A stretch of DNA of 63,786 bases. It comes from Chromatiales bacterium. GTDB taxonomy: Bacteria; Pseudomonadota; Gammaproteobacteria; Chromatiales; Chromatiaceae. Below are positions 1 through 7,175 of this stretch, piece by piece. The notes under the pieces are model-generated. The model made no database searches. It saw only the letters and a program-made list of their open reading frames with translations, and had not been told where the DNA came from. The position numbers and the translations under genes are program-made. How positions within the stretch are numbered: the stretch's first letter is position 1; the number at the start of each line of letters is the position of its first letter. The stretch is taken from contig JAKSBX010000092.1 of NCBI GenBank assembly GCA_022360905.1, positions 1-63,786 of the forward strand. Direction: 5' to 3'.

Positions 1-50
1 ATCATTGGTTACGCAGCAGAGTGTTGACGGGGAACCTCTGCCTGTTTTGA

Positions 51-737
51 CTAGGCCAGGCGTTTGTCGCGCTTGAAGAACCTCATCACAACCAGCCCGG
101 ACAGCAACAACAACAGAGCGGGAGGTGCCGGTACCGAGGTGACGTTACCATCTCTTACCGCCCAGACACGCAGCTCGTCACCGTCTACGCTTGTTGCCCC
201 TTGAATACCCAAATGAAAATGTAGGAAGTAGGCCATCTGATCGTTACCAGCCACGGTGGTTTCAGACCAGTAACCCCGGTATTGCAGATTTTGAAAGGGG
301 TTGTAGTTGCTGGAAGTTGGATTGGGGATCTCTGCAGGATCCTGCCCAGCCTCGGCCAAGATCGCCGGATAACCCAGATTGACGTAATACATATAGGCCA
401 ACTCACTGCTCTGGCCGGATTCGTCATACCAGGTACCATCACTGGGCGTGAAGGTGGTGGGCAGGCGCCAATCATCATAAAAGACACCACGTACGGTATC
501 TTCATAGACCAGGTTATCCACCCAGGCAGCAGCGTCATTGTAGTTCAGCTTTCCCGAGTCCTGTTCGCCGTTCTCGTAGGTAACTTTGTACGAGGAAGCG
601 TCCTGCAGCCAGGTAATATCCAGCACTGTATCGTAGATCAACCCACCACCTTGATCGATCAGAACCGCTTGTGAATGTGTCGCAAACAGGCTCATACAGA
701 GCAATGCAACAGAGAGATACCAGCTTCTATTACCCAT
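51..737 (-). CDS. DUF1566-like PEP-CTERM exported protein
   Basis: A 228-residue secreted protein. It has an N-terminal signal peptide (about residues 1-24, ending HSQA). The body carries Lcl/DUF1566-type motifs: an early DITWLQDAS segment, then DDWRLPT at about residue 89, a GYWSET segment, and a final RVWAVRDG. The C-terminus has the three parts of a PEP-CTERM sorting signal: a VPAPP variant of the PEP motif, a hydrophobic stretch (ALLLLLSGLVVM) and a basic end (KRDKR). Proteins of this class are recognised by exosortase and anchored or released at the cell surface. No exosortase is in the window. A sigma-54-like promoter lies just upstream (776-791), which supports membership in the PEP-CTERM regulon. 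The ligand or role of the DUF1566 domain is not known. Confidence 0.85.
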   Translation of the reverse strand: MGNRSWYLSVALLCMSLFATHSQAVLIDQGGGLIYDTVLDITWLQDASSYKVTYENGEQDSGKLNYNDAAAWVDNLVYEDTVRGVFYDDWRLPTTFTPSDGTWYDESGQSSELAYMYYVNLGYPAILAEAGQDPAEIPNPTSSNYNPFQNLQYRGYWSETTVAGNDQMAYFLHFHLGIQGATSVDGDELRVWAVRDGNVTSVPAPPALLLLLSGLVVMRFFKRDKRLA

Positions 738-775
738 CTAATCTAGACTCCGCCCAATAACTTTCCGTTAGCGTG

Positions 776-791
776 AGCAAATAGTGTGCCT
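776..791 (-). promoter_or_regulatory. sigma-54-like -24/-12 promoter for the PEP-CTERM gene
   Basis: Read on the minus strand the bases are AGGCAC-ACTAT-TTGCT. The sigma-54 consensus is TGGCAC-N5-TTGCW, so only the first base differs and the diagnostic GG-N10-GC spacing is exact. It points at the start codon at 737, giving a predicted leader of roughly 30 nt. RpoN control of PEP-CTERM genes is described for other bacteria; its use here is inferred. Confidence 0.65.
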
Positions 792-813
792 AAATCACTA
801 AAAGCAGTGATTT
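792..813. repeat. 8-bp inverted repeat abutting the -24 element
   Basis: AAATCACT and AGTGATTT are perfect inverted arms around a 6-base centre, ending one base from the sigma-54-like element at 776-791. It could be a regulator site or chance; it is unusually close to -24 for an enhancer-binding protein. Confidence 0.35.
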
Positions 814-1179
814 CAGCATGTTAAACCAACAATCCTTTAGTTCTTGTAAGGTTTTGTAAAATAAATCGACACCCCCAAGGCTGGAGCCGGGCACGCGCAA
901 CCGGCACGGCAATCGATAATCAATCCATGATGCTGCGCACACTGTTGAAGCGTCCCCAGCCGCAAAGCAATCCCTACCCTGTTAGCGCAACGACAAATCG
1001 TTCATACTTCGCCGCAAGTTCCAAACCACTCCGGATTCCCCGGTATCAGAATCAGCGCTATTGCACCGCGGAATGATTGCAATAAACTAATCGGCAAAAA
1101 ACAGATCACAAGGAAGACTGACCAATCAACTATTGGTCACTCAAATCCCACAACAATACCCAAGGGAGCATATACCCCA

Positions 1180-1890
1180 ATGAAAGCGTTTCGATTAACG
1201 ATCCTGACCCTGCTTTTTCTACCGATGCTTAGCCCGGCCCAGGAGAACAGCATGACTGAACCGCAAGCAAACCTGCTAATCACCGGCGCTTCATACGCCA
1301 AAGCCTGGCCGATCAGTCAGGTGGATTGTTTAAAAGTGATCAACACAGGGGTCAACGGTGCGGTTTCAACCGAAGTTCGTGATCGATTCGAACAGGATTT
1401 GTTAGCCGCCAAACCCAAAGCCGTAATCATCTGGGGTTACATCAACGATTTTTCGAATCACCCAAGAGAGGTCGCCGATCAGACCGGGGAGACCGCCTTT
1501 CAAAATGTCAAAGCGATGGCGGAAGCGGCACAACAGGCCGGTATCACACCGGTACTGGCAACAGAAATCACCATGGGGCTACCTGACTCAATCATGGATA
1601 CGCTGGTGAGATGGATCAACAATATCCGTGGGAAGCAGAGCTTCCAGGAATATATCAGCATCAATGTCATGGCGGTGAATGATCGAGTCAGGGCGTATGC
1701 AAAACAGATGGGATTCCCCCTTCTGGACATCGAAAAGGTGATGACCAATGAGGAGGGGAACAGAAAGGTCGGTTACTACACCGAGGACTACTCCCATATC
1801 ACCAAAACCGCCTACCAGGCACTGGATGCCCAAGCTCTGCCGGTCCTGCAGGAGAGCCTGATCAAATCCTTCAATTTATGCGGTAAGTAA
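1180..1890 (+). CDS. SGNH/GDSL-family hydrolase, secreted
   Basis: 236 residues with a signal peptide (about 1-20, ending LSPA). The fold blocks of SGNH esterases are visible: a TGAS version of block I with candidate nucleophile Ser38, an NTGVNG segment for block II, WGYIND for block III (catalytic Asn), and EDYSHIT near residue 206 for block V (Asp and His). Block I has GAS rather than GDS, so it is a divergent member. Such enzymes hydrolyse ester bonds in lipids or acylated polysaccharides; the substrate is not predictable here. It stands alone, convergent with the next gene, and is followed by a very stable hairpin (1909-1939). Confidence 0.75.
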   Translation: MKAFRLTILTLLFLPMLSPAQENSMTEPQANLLITGASYAKAWPISQVDCLKVINTGVNGAVSTEVRDRFEQDLLAAKPKAVIIWGYINDFSNHPREVADQTGETAFQNVKAMAEAAQQAGITPVLATEITMGLPDSIMDTLVRWINNIRGKQSFQEYISINVMAVNDRVRAYAKQMGFPLLDIEKVMTNEEGNRKVGYYTEDYSHITKTAYQALDAQALPVLQESLIKSFNLCGK

Positions 1891-1908
1891 GCCCACCTGA
1901 CAGCACAT

Positions 1909-1939
1909 CCGGCAGTCGACCGAAGCGGTCGACTGCCGG
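1909..1939. terminator. 14-bp perfect hairpin between convergent genes
   Basis: Arms 1909-1922 and 1926-1939 are perfect complements (CCGGCAGTCGACCG and its reverse complement) around a 3-base loop. It lies just after the SGNH gene and before the end of the minus-strand gene at 1983. No T-tract follows, so it is either a bidirectional terminator of weak type or an RNA 3'-end stabiliser. Confidence 0.6.
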
Positions 1940-1982
1940 AAACGGGGCTCTGCCGCATATCCCTAGCCCGCGGCTGATCTGA

Positions 1983-2450
1983 TCAGATGGACAGGTCGTT
2001 ACAGTTGGTGGTGTAGATTGCGGTTATCCGGTCTTTGGTAACCCTGAGATTCTCTACCGCCAAACGATAGGTCTCGGGGATACCCACCTCAGAACGCTCG
2101 GCTGGATAGGGCAGACTGTTTTTCCCCATCACAAAGACCCGATCAGCCAGCACCGCCTGCAGGGAGTGAAAACTGCCTTTCGATTTAATCCCGCGGGCAT
2201 TCAGGTCATGCACCACCTGATTGACATTGTCCAGCCGATAGACCCGCCCCTCCTCTTCCTGGTAGAGGGTATGGGACAGCCCATTGGCATCGATCGCGAT
2301 CACTTTCTCAACCATAACCAGGGTATCGGGCGCCTGGGAAACACCCTCGGCCTGCTTGGCGTTCAGAGTCTCCGCATAGAGAAAAGAGACTTGGGACATT
2401 CCGAATACAAGAACCAGAATACTCTGAATCAAAATCATGTAATGCTTCAT
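1983..2450 (-). CDS. Small exported protein of unknown function
   Basis: 155 residues from the chosen ATG at 2450, which follows a strong GGAGG ribosome-binding site with six-base spacing; a longer reading to 2513 has no such site. A signal peptide covers about residues 1-27 (ILVLVFGMSQVSFLYAE). The mature part includes a charged segment with SHTLYQEEEGRVYRL and an NARGIKSKG segment. It ends in TNCNDLSI with a single cysteine. I do not recognise a family. It is monocistronic and convergent with the SGNH hydrolase gene. Confidence 0.65.
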   Translation of the reverse strand: MKHYMILIQSILVLVFGMSQVSFLYAETLNAKQAEGVSQAPDTLVMVEKVIAIDANGLSHTLYQEEEGRVYRLDNVNQVVHDLNARGIKSKGSFHSLQAVLADRVFVMGKNSLPYPAERSEVGIPETYRLAVENLRVTKDRITAIYTTNCNDLSI

Positions 2451-2792
2451 AAATACCTCCAGACCCCGAGTCAACGGGCTCAACTTTAAATTGCCGAAAT
2501 GGCAATAGCGCACCAGGTCGATTTCATCTTCTGAACCTAAACTAGCCCCTGAAACTTAAACAAAACTTAATCCCAAGCACTCTTTTTTCAAAGTGTGAAC
2601 AGTAACTTAAGTGTTAATTAAGATTTAAGGAACAAAGCTTGTGAACAAGGACGGACTGCCAATCAGGCGAGCATGCTATATACTCATCGCGGTGAATGAC
2701 GGTTGCTGCGGCAAATTTGCAAGCTCAGCCGTTTAACGGACTGTCACGAATCATCATCAGAACAGACACAAAAAGGTCGATTGGATCTCCCT

Positions 2793-3374
2793 ATGCCAAA
2801 GCAATTATTCATCCGTTTGGCAGCGCCGATACTGCTGATCACTCAACTCCCGGCCTGCACCGGCATTGGCGGGGTATCCGGAGAGATGCCGTTGCGCGTC
2901 GAAACCCAACCGAGTGGCGCAACGGTCTATGTGATGGGCGAAGCCGTGGGTGTCACCCCACTGGAAATCACCCAGAATCAACTCTATCCCGCCGCCTACG
3001 ACGCGGGCAAAACCGAGCTTTACGGTAAAATCGTGATCCGCAAACCGGCCTGTGAGGCGTTCAGCCAGCGGATCAAGTATCAGGATTTCCCCAAGGGTTT
3101 GCAGGTCACACTGAAATGCGGTGATGGTGCTGAACAGAACAACGGATCAGCCGCAGCTGAGATCGCCCCGGTGCAACAACAAAGCAGACAACCCGTGACA
3201 CCGCAACTGCCTGAGCAGCCGGACAAACCGATGGAATCCACAGCAGCTGAAACCCAACCAGCCAATCCCAGCATCAAAGCACGCCTGCAGAGACTGGAAA
3301 ACCTGCGAACCGAAGCAGTGATCAGCGAAGAGGAGTATCGGGCGGCTAGAAAGAGGATACTCAACGACCTCTAA
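2793..3374 (+). CDS. PEGA-domain lipoprotein with C-terminal SHOCT-like helix
   Basis: 193 residues from ATG 2793; this start gives a clean lipoprotein signal with lipobox LPAC (Cys22). A longer reading from 2703 has no exported N-terminus. Residues about 35-60 form a PEGA-like beta domain (VETQPSGATVYV...VGVTPLEIT), common in surface-exposed proteins. A proline/glutamine-rich linker follows, and the last 30 residues (RLQRLENLRTEAVISEEEYRAARKRIL) resemble a SHOCT oligomerisation motif. Probably an outer-membrane-anchored scaffold; no enzymatic motif. Convergent with the cytochrome gene downstream. Confidence 0.75.
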   Translation: MPKQLFIRLAAPILLITQLPACTGIGGVSGEMPLRVETQPSGATVYVMGEAVGVTPLEITQNQLYPAAYDAGKTELYGKIVIRKPACEAFSQRIKYQDFPKGLQVTLKCGDGAEQNNGSAAAEIAPVQQQSRQPVTPQLPEQPDKPMESTAAETQPANPSIKARLQRLENLRTEAVISEEEYRAARKRILNDL

Positions 3375-3427
3375 GCGAGGTTAATTTCAACCTCTAGCCG
3401 GTGGCCCTAAGAAGAGAAGGATAATAA

Positions 3428-3461
3428 ACCGGCAACCTGCATACCGATGCAAGCTGCCGGT
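3428..3461 (-). terminator. Hairpin terminator of the cytochrome unit
   Basis: Arms ACCGGCA/TGCCGGT (3428-3434, 3455-3461) enclose inner arms TGCAT/ATGCA. On the minus strand the hairpin is followed by TTTATTATCC. It lies 20 bases beyond the stop of the diheme cytochrome gene and between convergent genes. Confidence 0.55.
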
Positions 3462-3481
3462 CAAGTTCGGATTAATACGGC

Positions 3482-4129
3482 TTACTTGGCCAGCAGACGG
3501 ACATAGCTGAGCACACCGGCTATCTCCTCTTCCGAAAGTATGCCTTTCCATCCGGGCATCAGGGTGTCGCCTGGGGTGCCATGGGTAATCACATTCATCA
3601 GCTCACTGTTCGGATGCTTGTTCAGCTCAGCGGCATCGGTGAGATTCTGGGCATTCATGGTCAGCAGCTCGGTCAACGGACCATCCCCCTTTCCACCACG
3701 CCCGTGACAGGCGACACAGCGTGACATATAAACATCATGACCCAACCCAGGATCCCCGGGCAGGGTGTGCTTACTATTCTGCAGGAAGCGGATATAGGCC
3801 ATCAGTGAACGGATCTGATTCTCCGGCATCGCCAGCCCCCACTTGGGCATTGCGCTGTTTTCACTACCGTGGGGGATGGTGCCTTTGATCAAACCGAACA
3901 ACCGATCGTCATCGGTCTTTCCATCGCTGGTGAGATCCGACGGTGAGGTCTTCAGCTTTCCGGCCAGCGGGCCATCCCCTTTGCCATTGGTGCCGTGACA
4001 AAGGAAACAGGTTTGATTGAATAGGGTATATCCTTCATAGGCACTCCCTGCGTAAGCCGTTGACAGGGTCAGACAAAACAGGCTGAACACCACGGCAATC
4101 TTGACCACTCTGGTAACAATTCTACTCAT
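3482..4129 (-). CDS. Periplasmic diheme cytochrome c (c4/Cyc1-like)
   Basis: 215 residues from ATG 4129, chosen for its GAGGAAA ribosome-binding site. A signal peptide ends about AYA (residue 27). There are two c-type heme sites, CFLCH (41-45) and CVACH (138-142), each in its own class-I-like lobe with GxNGKGDGPL / GRGGKGDGPL after the heme. Each lobe has a later candidate Met ligand (SAMPKW near 94; TLMPGW near the end). This tandem architecture is that of cytochrome c4 or Cyc1. It sits 91 bp downstream of the heme-bearing porin gene on the same strand, so it is the likely periplasmic electron acceptor of that protein. Terminal oxidases are not in the window. Confidence 0.85.
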   Translation of the reverse strand: MSRIVTRVVKIAVVFSLFCLTLSTAYAGSAYEGYTLFNQTCFLCHGTNGKGDGPLAGKLKTSPSDLTSDGKTDDDRLFGLIKGTIPHGSENSAMPKWGLAMPENQIRSLMAYIRFLQNSKHTLPGDPGLGHDVYMSRCVACHGRGGKGDGPLTELLTMNAQNLTDAAELNKHPNSELMNVITHGTPGDTLMPGWKGILSEEEIAGVLSYVRLLAK

Positions 4130-4220
4130 GAGTCTTTCCTCAATTATTTCTCTCACGCCACCTTATACGGCGGCGCTATCTGGGTATGGATTCTGCGACC
4201 GATTCAGCGTCAGCCAGCCA

Positions 4221-5483
4221 TTAATAACCGGCAAACAGCTGGAACAGCCACTTGCTGTCACGCTCATCGGGACGCGCATCGATACCGCTGCCACTCTCTT
4301 TGACATAGTAGAGTTCGAATCGGATGTTTTGCGAAAACATATAGTTGCCGCCAACGGTTGTGGCGTTGAACTTGTTGTCCTCATCCGACCCGTCATCCAC
4401 CGTCCGATAGGCAAGAAACACATTCGCTTTGTTCGGTAGCAGCCCCACTTGCCCAAGGATGGCAAACGACTCTGCATCATCCGCACCATTACAAAAACCG
4501 CTGTCGGCGAAATGGGTCTGCCCGGTATTGGCAGCATCCGTACCTTCACATTGACCATAGCTGCCATAGAGACCCAGCGGTATCTCACCCAGATTGCCCT
4601 GCATCTGTGCATCGACTACCCAACCATCGGTCGGAATGACGGTATCCTCACCGTGATTCCTGGTTTCCGCATCACCGGTCCAGAGCTGAACCCCGAAACC
4701 GGTATCCCAGCTACCAATGAAAGGGGTATAGGCGGCCCGGATATAGTGGGCCAGACCGGAAGGTTTCACCGTAGTATTGTTCTCTTCCCAACCCGGTGTC
4801 CAGGGGGTGTAGTTGACGAAGTAGTTGTGTCCGGATGCGACCAGGGCGATACCGGTCGCTTCGCCGCTTCCCAGACCGAGAGCTTGAGCGGCGCTGAAGC
4901 CTTTGCGCTCCTCGATTGGACGCTGTGAACGCTGAGCGCCTGTATTGAGCAGCTCAAATCCGTAAGCCGAGCCCAGTCCGTCCGTGGAAAAAGGAATCAC
5001 GCTCAACTGGGTTGCACCGGCCTTGGCTACATTGAAATGGACCTTGGTAGAGAGGAAGGAGTTGGCGTCGGTCAGCCCGAGTTCCATCAAAAAGCCTGCA
5101 TCCTTGGCCAGCTTGCCGCCGACCAGCAGGGCCGCCTCATCCGGCCACTCGATCTGACCATGATCGGTTCCTTCATCCGTGTTGCCGTTGGTCTTCTGGT
5201 ATCTGAGCTTGGTGATCACAGAGGCATTGAGCATCAAAGGCAGGGAGATATCGTCCCCTTCGATCATGCCTTGACCACCGGTAAGTGTATAACCGCCGGA
5301 CCTGAATGAGCGGCCAAACGAGTTCAGTGCCGGAAATTGCTGAAAATGACAGGCGGTGCAAGGCATGCTGGTCTGACGGGCAAAGGCCGGTACCGCCTCA
5401 GCTTGATTGCTGACTGAAAATCCCCCTACCAGCAGCAACAGACACATCGCATAACGATGCAGATTTACAAGATTCTGACTCAT
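4221..5483 (-). CDS. Cyc2-like outer-membrane porin-cytochrome c fusion
   Basis: 420 residues from ATG 5483, placed by a GGGAG ribosome-binding site. A signal peptide ends about AEA (residue 30). Directly after it comes a single heme site, CTACH (42-46), inside the pattern FARQT...C..CH...FPALNSFGRSFRSGGYT. The rest (about 70-420) is rich in alternating hydrophobic/polar strands with short turns, typical of a beta-barrel, and ends in an aromatic residue (LFAGY). One N-terminal heme plugging a barrel is the architecture of Cyc2 iron oxidases, and the heme-region pattern matches my memory of that family. Substrate is uncertain: relatives occur in sulfur oxidisers whose function is not shown. 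It precedes a diheme cytochrome gene, as cyc2 precedes cyc1 in Acidithiobacillus. Confidence 0.75.
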   Translation of the reverse strand: MSQNLVNLHRYAMCLLLLVGGFSVSNQAEAVPAFARQTSMPCTACHFQQFPALNSFGRSFRSGGYTLTGGQGMIEGDDISLPLMLNASVITKLRYQKTNGNTDEGTDHGQIEWPDEAALLVGGKLAKDAGFLMELGLTDANSFLSTKVHFNVAKAGATQLSVIPFSTDGLGSAYGFELLNTGAQRSQRPIEERKGFSAAQALGLGSGEATGIALVASGHNYFVNYTPWTPGWEENNTTVKPSGLAHYIRAAYTPFIGSWDTGFGVQLWTGDAETRNHGEDTVIPTDGWVVDAQMQGNLGEIPLGLYGSYGQCEGTDAANTGQTHFADSGFCNGADDAESFAILGQVGLLPNKANVFLAYRTVDDGSDEDNKFNATTVGGNYMFSQNIRFELYYVKESGSGIDARPDERDSKWLFQLFAGY

Positions 5484-6176
5484 CGAATTCTCCCGTAAGA
5501 AGGCTAAACGACCAGGCCTGATCTGTTGAGTACCATTGTAAAGCCCCCCCTCAGGGAACAATGATCAGCAACATGTCAAAAACAACCCGGCATTCACCGG
5601 CGACGAAATACCTGGTGCGGAGGTAATCGCTGCGGTCTCTATCAGATGGGGAGGAGAGCGTCTCTCGGCAAAGACAAACAGAGCACAAACGTGCCCTGTA
5701 TTTAAGATTACAGCTTGGTCAATTTGGTCGGGTTCTATGAGGCTAAACCAAACTGCTCATGCTGCAGGAGATGCCAGGGGAATTATCCGTGATCGACATA
5801 CATACTGCCTGAGAGTATGTCGATCACGCCAATCCCTTCTTATTGTTGTCTGTACGACACAGATCACCCCATCCATCCTCACTTGTCTCACCGCTTTCCC
5901 CCTGGGGCCATTGGTAGCTATTCACTACTTCGTCTAACCCCAAAGCGTATTTGTTACTTTTTGTGAAACAGTAATAAAACCCTATCAAGCCTCCTGTTAT
6001 TTTATTATGGGGTGATACCCTACTTTTGGAGGGTAGCAATACCCCTACACCCAAGCTGAAATCGTCAAGCGACCGGTGATACTCGACATATCACGACAAC
6101 CGAGAGAGTATTCAAGCTACAAGTCCAATCGACTGCCTTACATTCAATCACCTCCGCACAATTTCGGGTAACGCCT
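5484..6176. other. Long intergenic region upstream of the porin-cytochrome gene
   Basis: Nearly 700 bases between divergent genes without a convincing ORF. It contains a perfect 13-bp inverted repeat at 5789-5827 and a small GGGTA-GCAA-TACCC hairpin at 6031-6045. The size suggests complex regulation of the cytochrome unit, but no recognisable regulator site could be assigned. Confidence 0.5.
5789..5827. repeat. Perfect 13-bp inverted repeat
   Basis: GTGATCGACATAC at 5789-5801 and its exact reverse complement at 5815-5827, with a 13-base centre. There is no T-tract on either side, and it lies about 305 bases upstream of the porin-cytochrome start, so an operator is at least as likely as a terminator. 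Confidence 0.55.
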
Positions 6177-6401
6177 ATGCACTCGGTACCAATCATCGCT
6201 GCGATTCTCAAGTTTGCGGACCGGTTGCGCTTCCGCCAGCTGTTCCTGCTTACCGGCAGTCTGTTTTTACTCGACCTGGTGATCCCCGACCTGATCCCTT
6301 TTGCCGATGAACTGATACTCGGCCTGCTCACCCTGCTGTTCGCCGCCTGGCGTAAACCGAAGCAGGAGCAACCATCCATAGAAGACAAAAGTAGCGACTG
6401 A
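6177..6401 (+). CDS. Small membrane protein, DUF6116-like
   Basis: 74 residues. A basic N-terminus (KFADRLRFRQ) is followed by two hydrophobic segments (LFLLTGSLFLLDLVIPDLIPF and ELILGLLTLLFAAW) and a polar tail. The pattern RxxxLFLLT...LDLVIPDxIPFxDE resembles the small DUF6116 family of gammaproteobacteria, recalled rather than searched. Function unknown. It lies 35 bp upstream of the ABC transporter genes on the same strand and may be co-transcribed with them. Confidence 0.65.
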   Translation: MHSVPIIAAILKFADRLRFRQLFLLTGSLFLLDLVIPDLIPFADELILGLLTLLFAAWRKPKQEQPSIEDKSSD

Positions 6402-6436
6402 TTGCTGGGCTATACTTCCATGACATGGAGTAAGTT

Positions 6437-7168
6437 GTGTCTCAAACAGGTCCCAGCAAAATCCCGGAGATCACCCTGCAAGGTCAGGGGCTGACCAAGG
6501 TCTATCACACAGGCAGTGTTGATGTTCATGCCCTGCGTGGCGTCGATCTTGAATTGAGAGAGGGAGAACTGGTGGTGCTGCTGGGTCCGTCGGGCAGTGG
6601 TAAATCGACCCTGCTCAATATCCTCGGTGGTCTGGACCGTCCCAGTAGCGGAGAAGTGACGTTTCGCGAGATGCGAATCAGTGCCGATGACGAGTCCACC
6701 CTGACCCGTTATCGTCGTGACCATGTGGGCTTTGTATTTCAGTTCTATAACCTGATCCCCAGTCTCACAGCACGGGAAAACGTCTCTCTGGTTACCGAGA
6801 TCGCCAAGCGCGCCATGGATCCAGCCGAAGCCCTCGCGCTGGTCGGCCTGGCGGAACGCCTCGACCACTTTCCCGCCCAACTCTCCGGTGGTGAGCAACA
6901 GAGGGTGGCCATCGCCAGAGCGATCGCCAAACGACCGGACATCCTGCTTTGCGACGAACCCACTGGCGCTCTCGACAGCCAGACCGGCATCCTGGTACTG
7001 GAGGCGATCGAGCGGGTCAATCAGGAGATGGGAACCACCACCGCGGTGATCACCCACAACAGTGTCATCGGCGAGATGGCCGACCGGGTGCTGCACTTTG
7101 CTGACGGACATGTTGCGGATTACCAAGAAAACAGCCAGCGAATACGGGCACGTGAATTGAGTTGGTGA
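6437..7168 (+). CDS. ABC transporter ATPase of LolD/MacB type
   Basis: 243 residues; the GTG start at 6437 follows a GGAG site with six-base spacing. All ABC motifs are present: Walker [10 protein letters not shown] (50-58), signature LSGGEQQR (about residue 150), Walker [14 protein letters not shown] with the catalytic Glu, and H-loop VITHN. The sequence belongs to the MacB/LolD/FtsE group that works with FtsX-type permeases, which is exactly what follows 7 bp downstream. It energises export or mechanotransmission through the permease 7176-9539 and the adaptor 9536-10753. Confidence 0.92.
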   Translation: MSQTGPSKIPEITLQGQGLTKVYHTGSVDVHALRGVDLELREGELVVLLGPSGSGKSTLLNILGGLDRPSSGEVTFREMRISADDESTLTRYRRDHVGFVFQFYNLIPSLTARENVSLVTEIAKRAMDPAEALALVGLAERLDHFPAQLSGGEQQRVAIARAIAKRPDILLCDEPTGALDSQTGILVLEAIERVNQEMGTTTAVITHNSVIGEMADRVLHFADGHVADYQENSQRIRARELSW

Positions 7169-7175
7169 AAGGATC

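Larger units (their letters stand above)
738..1179. other. Intergenic region between divergent genes
   Basis: No convincing gene on either strand. It holds the sigma-54-like promoter and the inverted repeat of the minus-strand PEP-CTERM gene, and the leader of the plus-strand SGNH gene with an AAGGGAG ribosome-binding site about 14 bases before its ATG. I see nothing else of note. Confidence 0.6.

Noticed and set aside
6031-6045. GGGTA-GCAA-TACCC hairpin with a GNRA-type loop
   Set aside because: Five base pairs only and no gene end nearby; too likely by chance to be called on its own.
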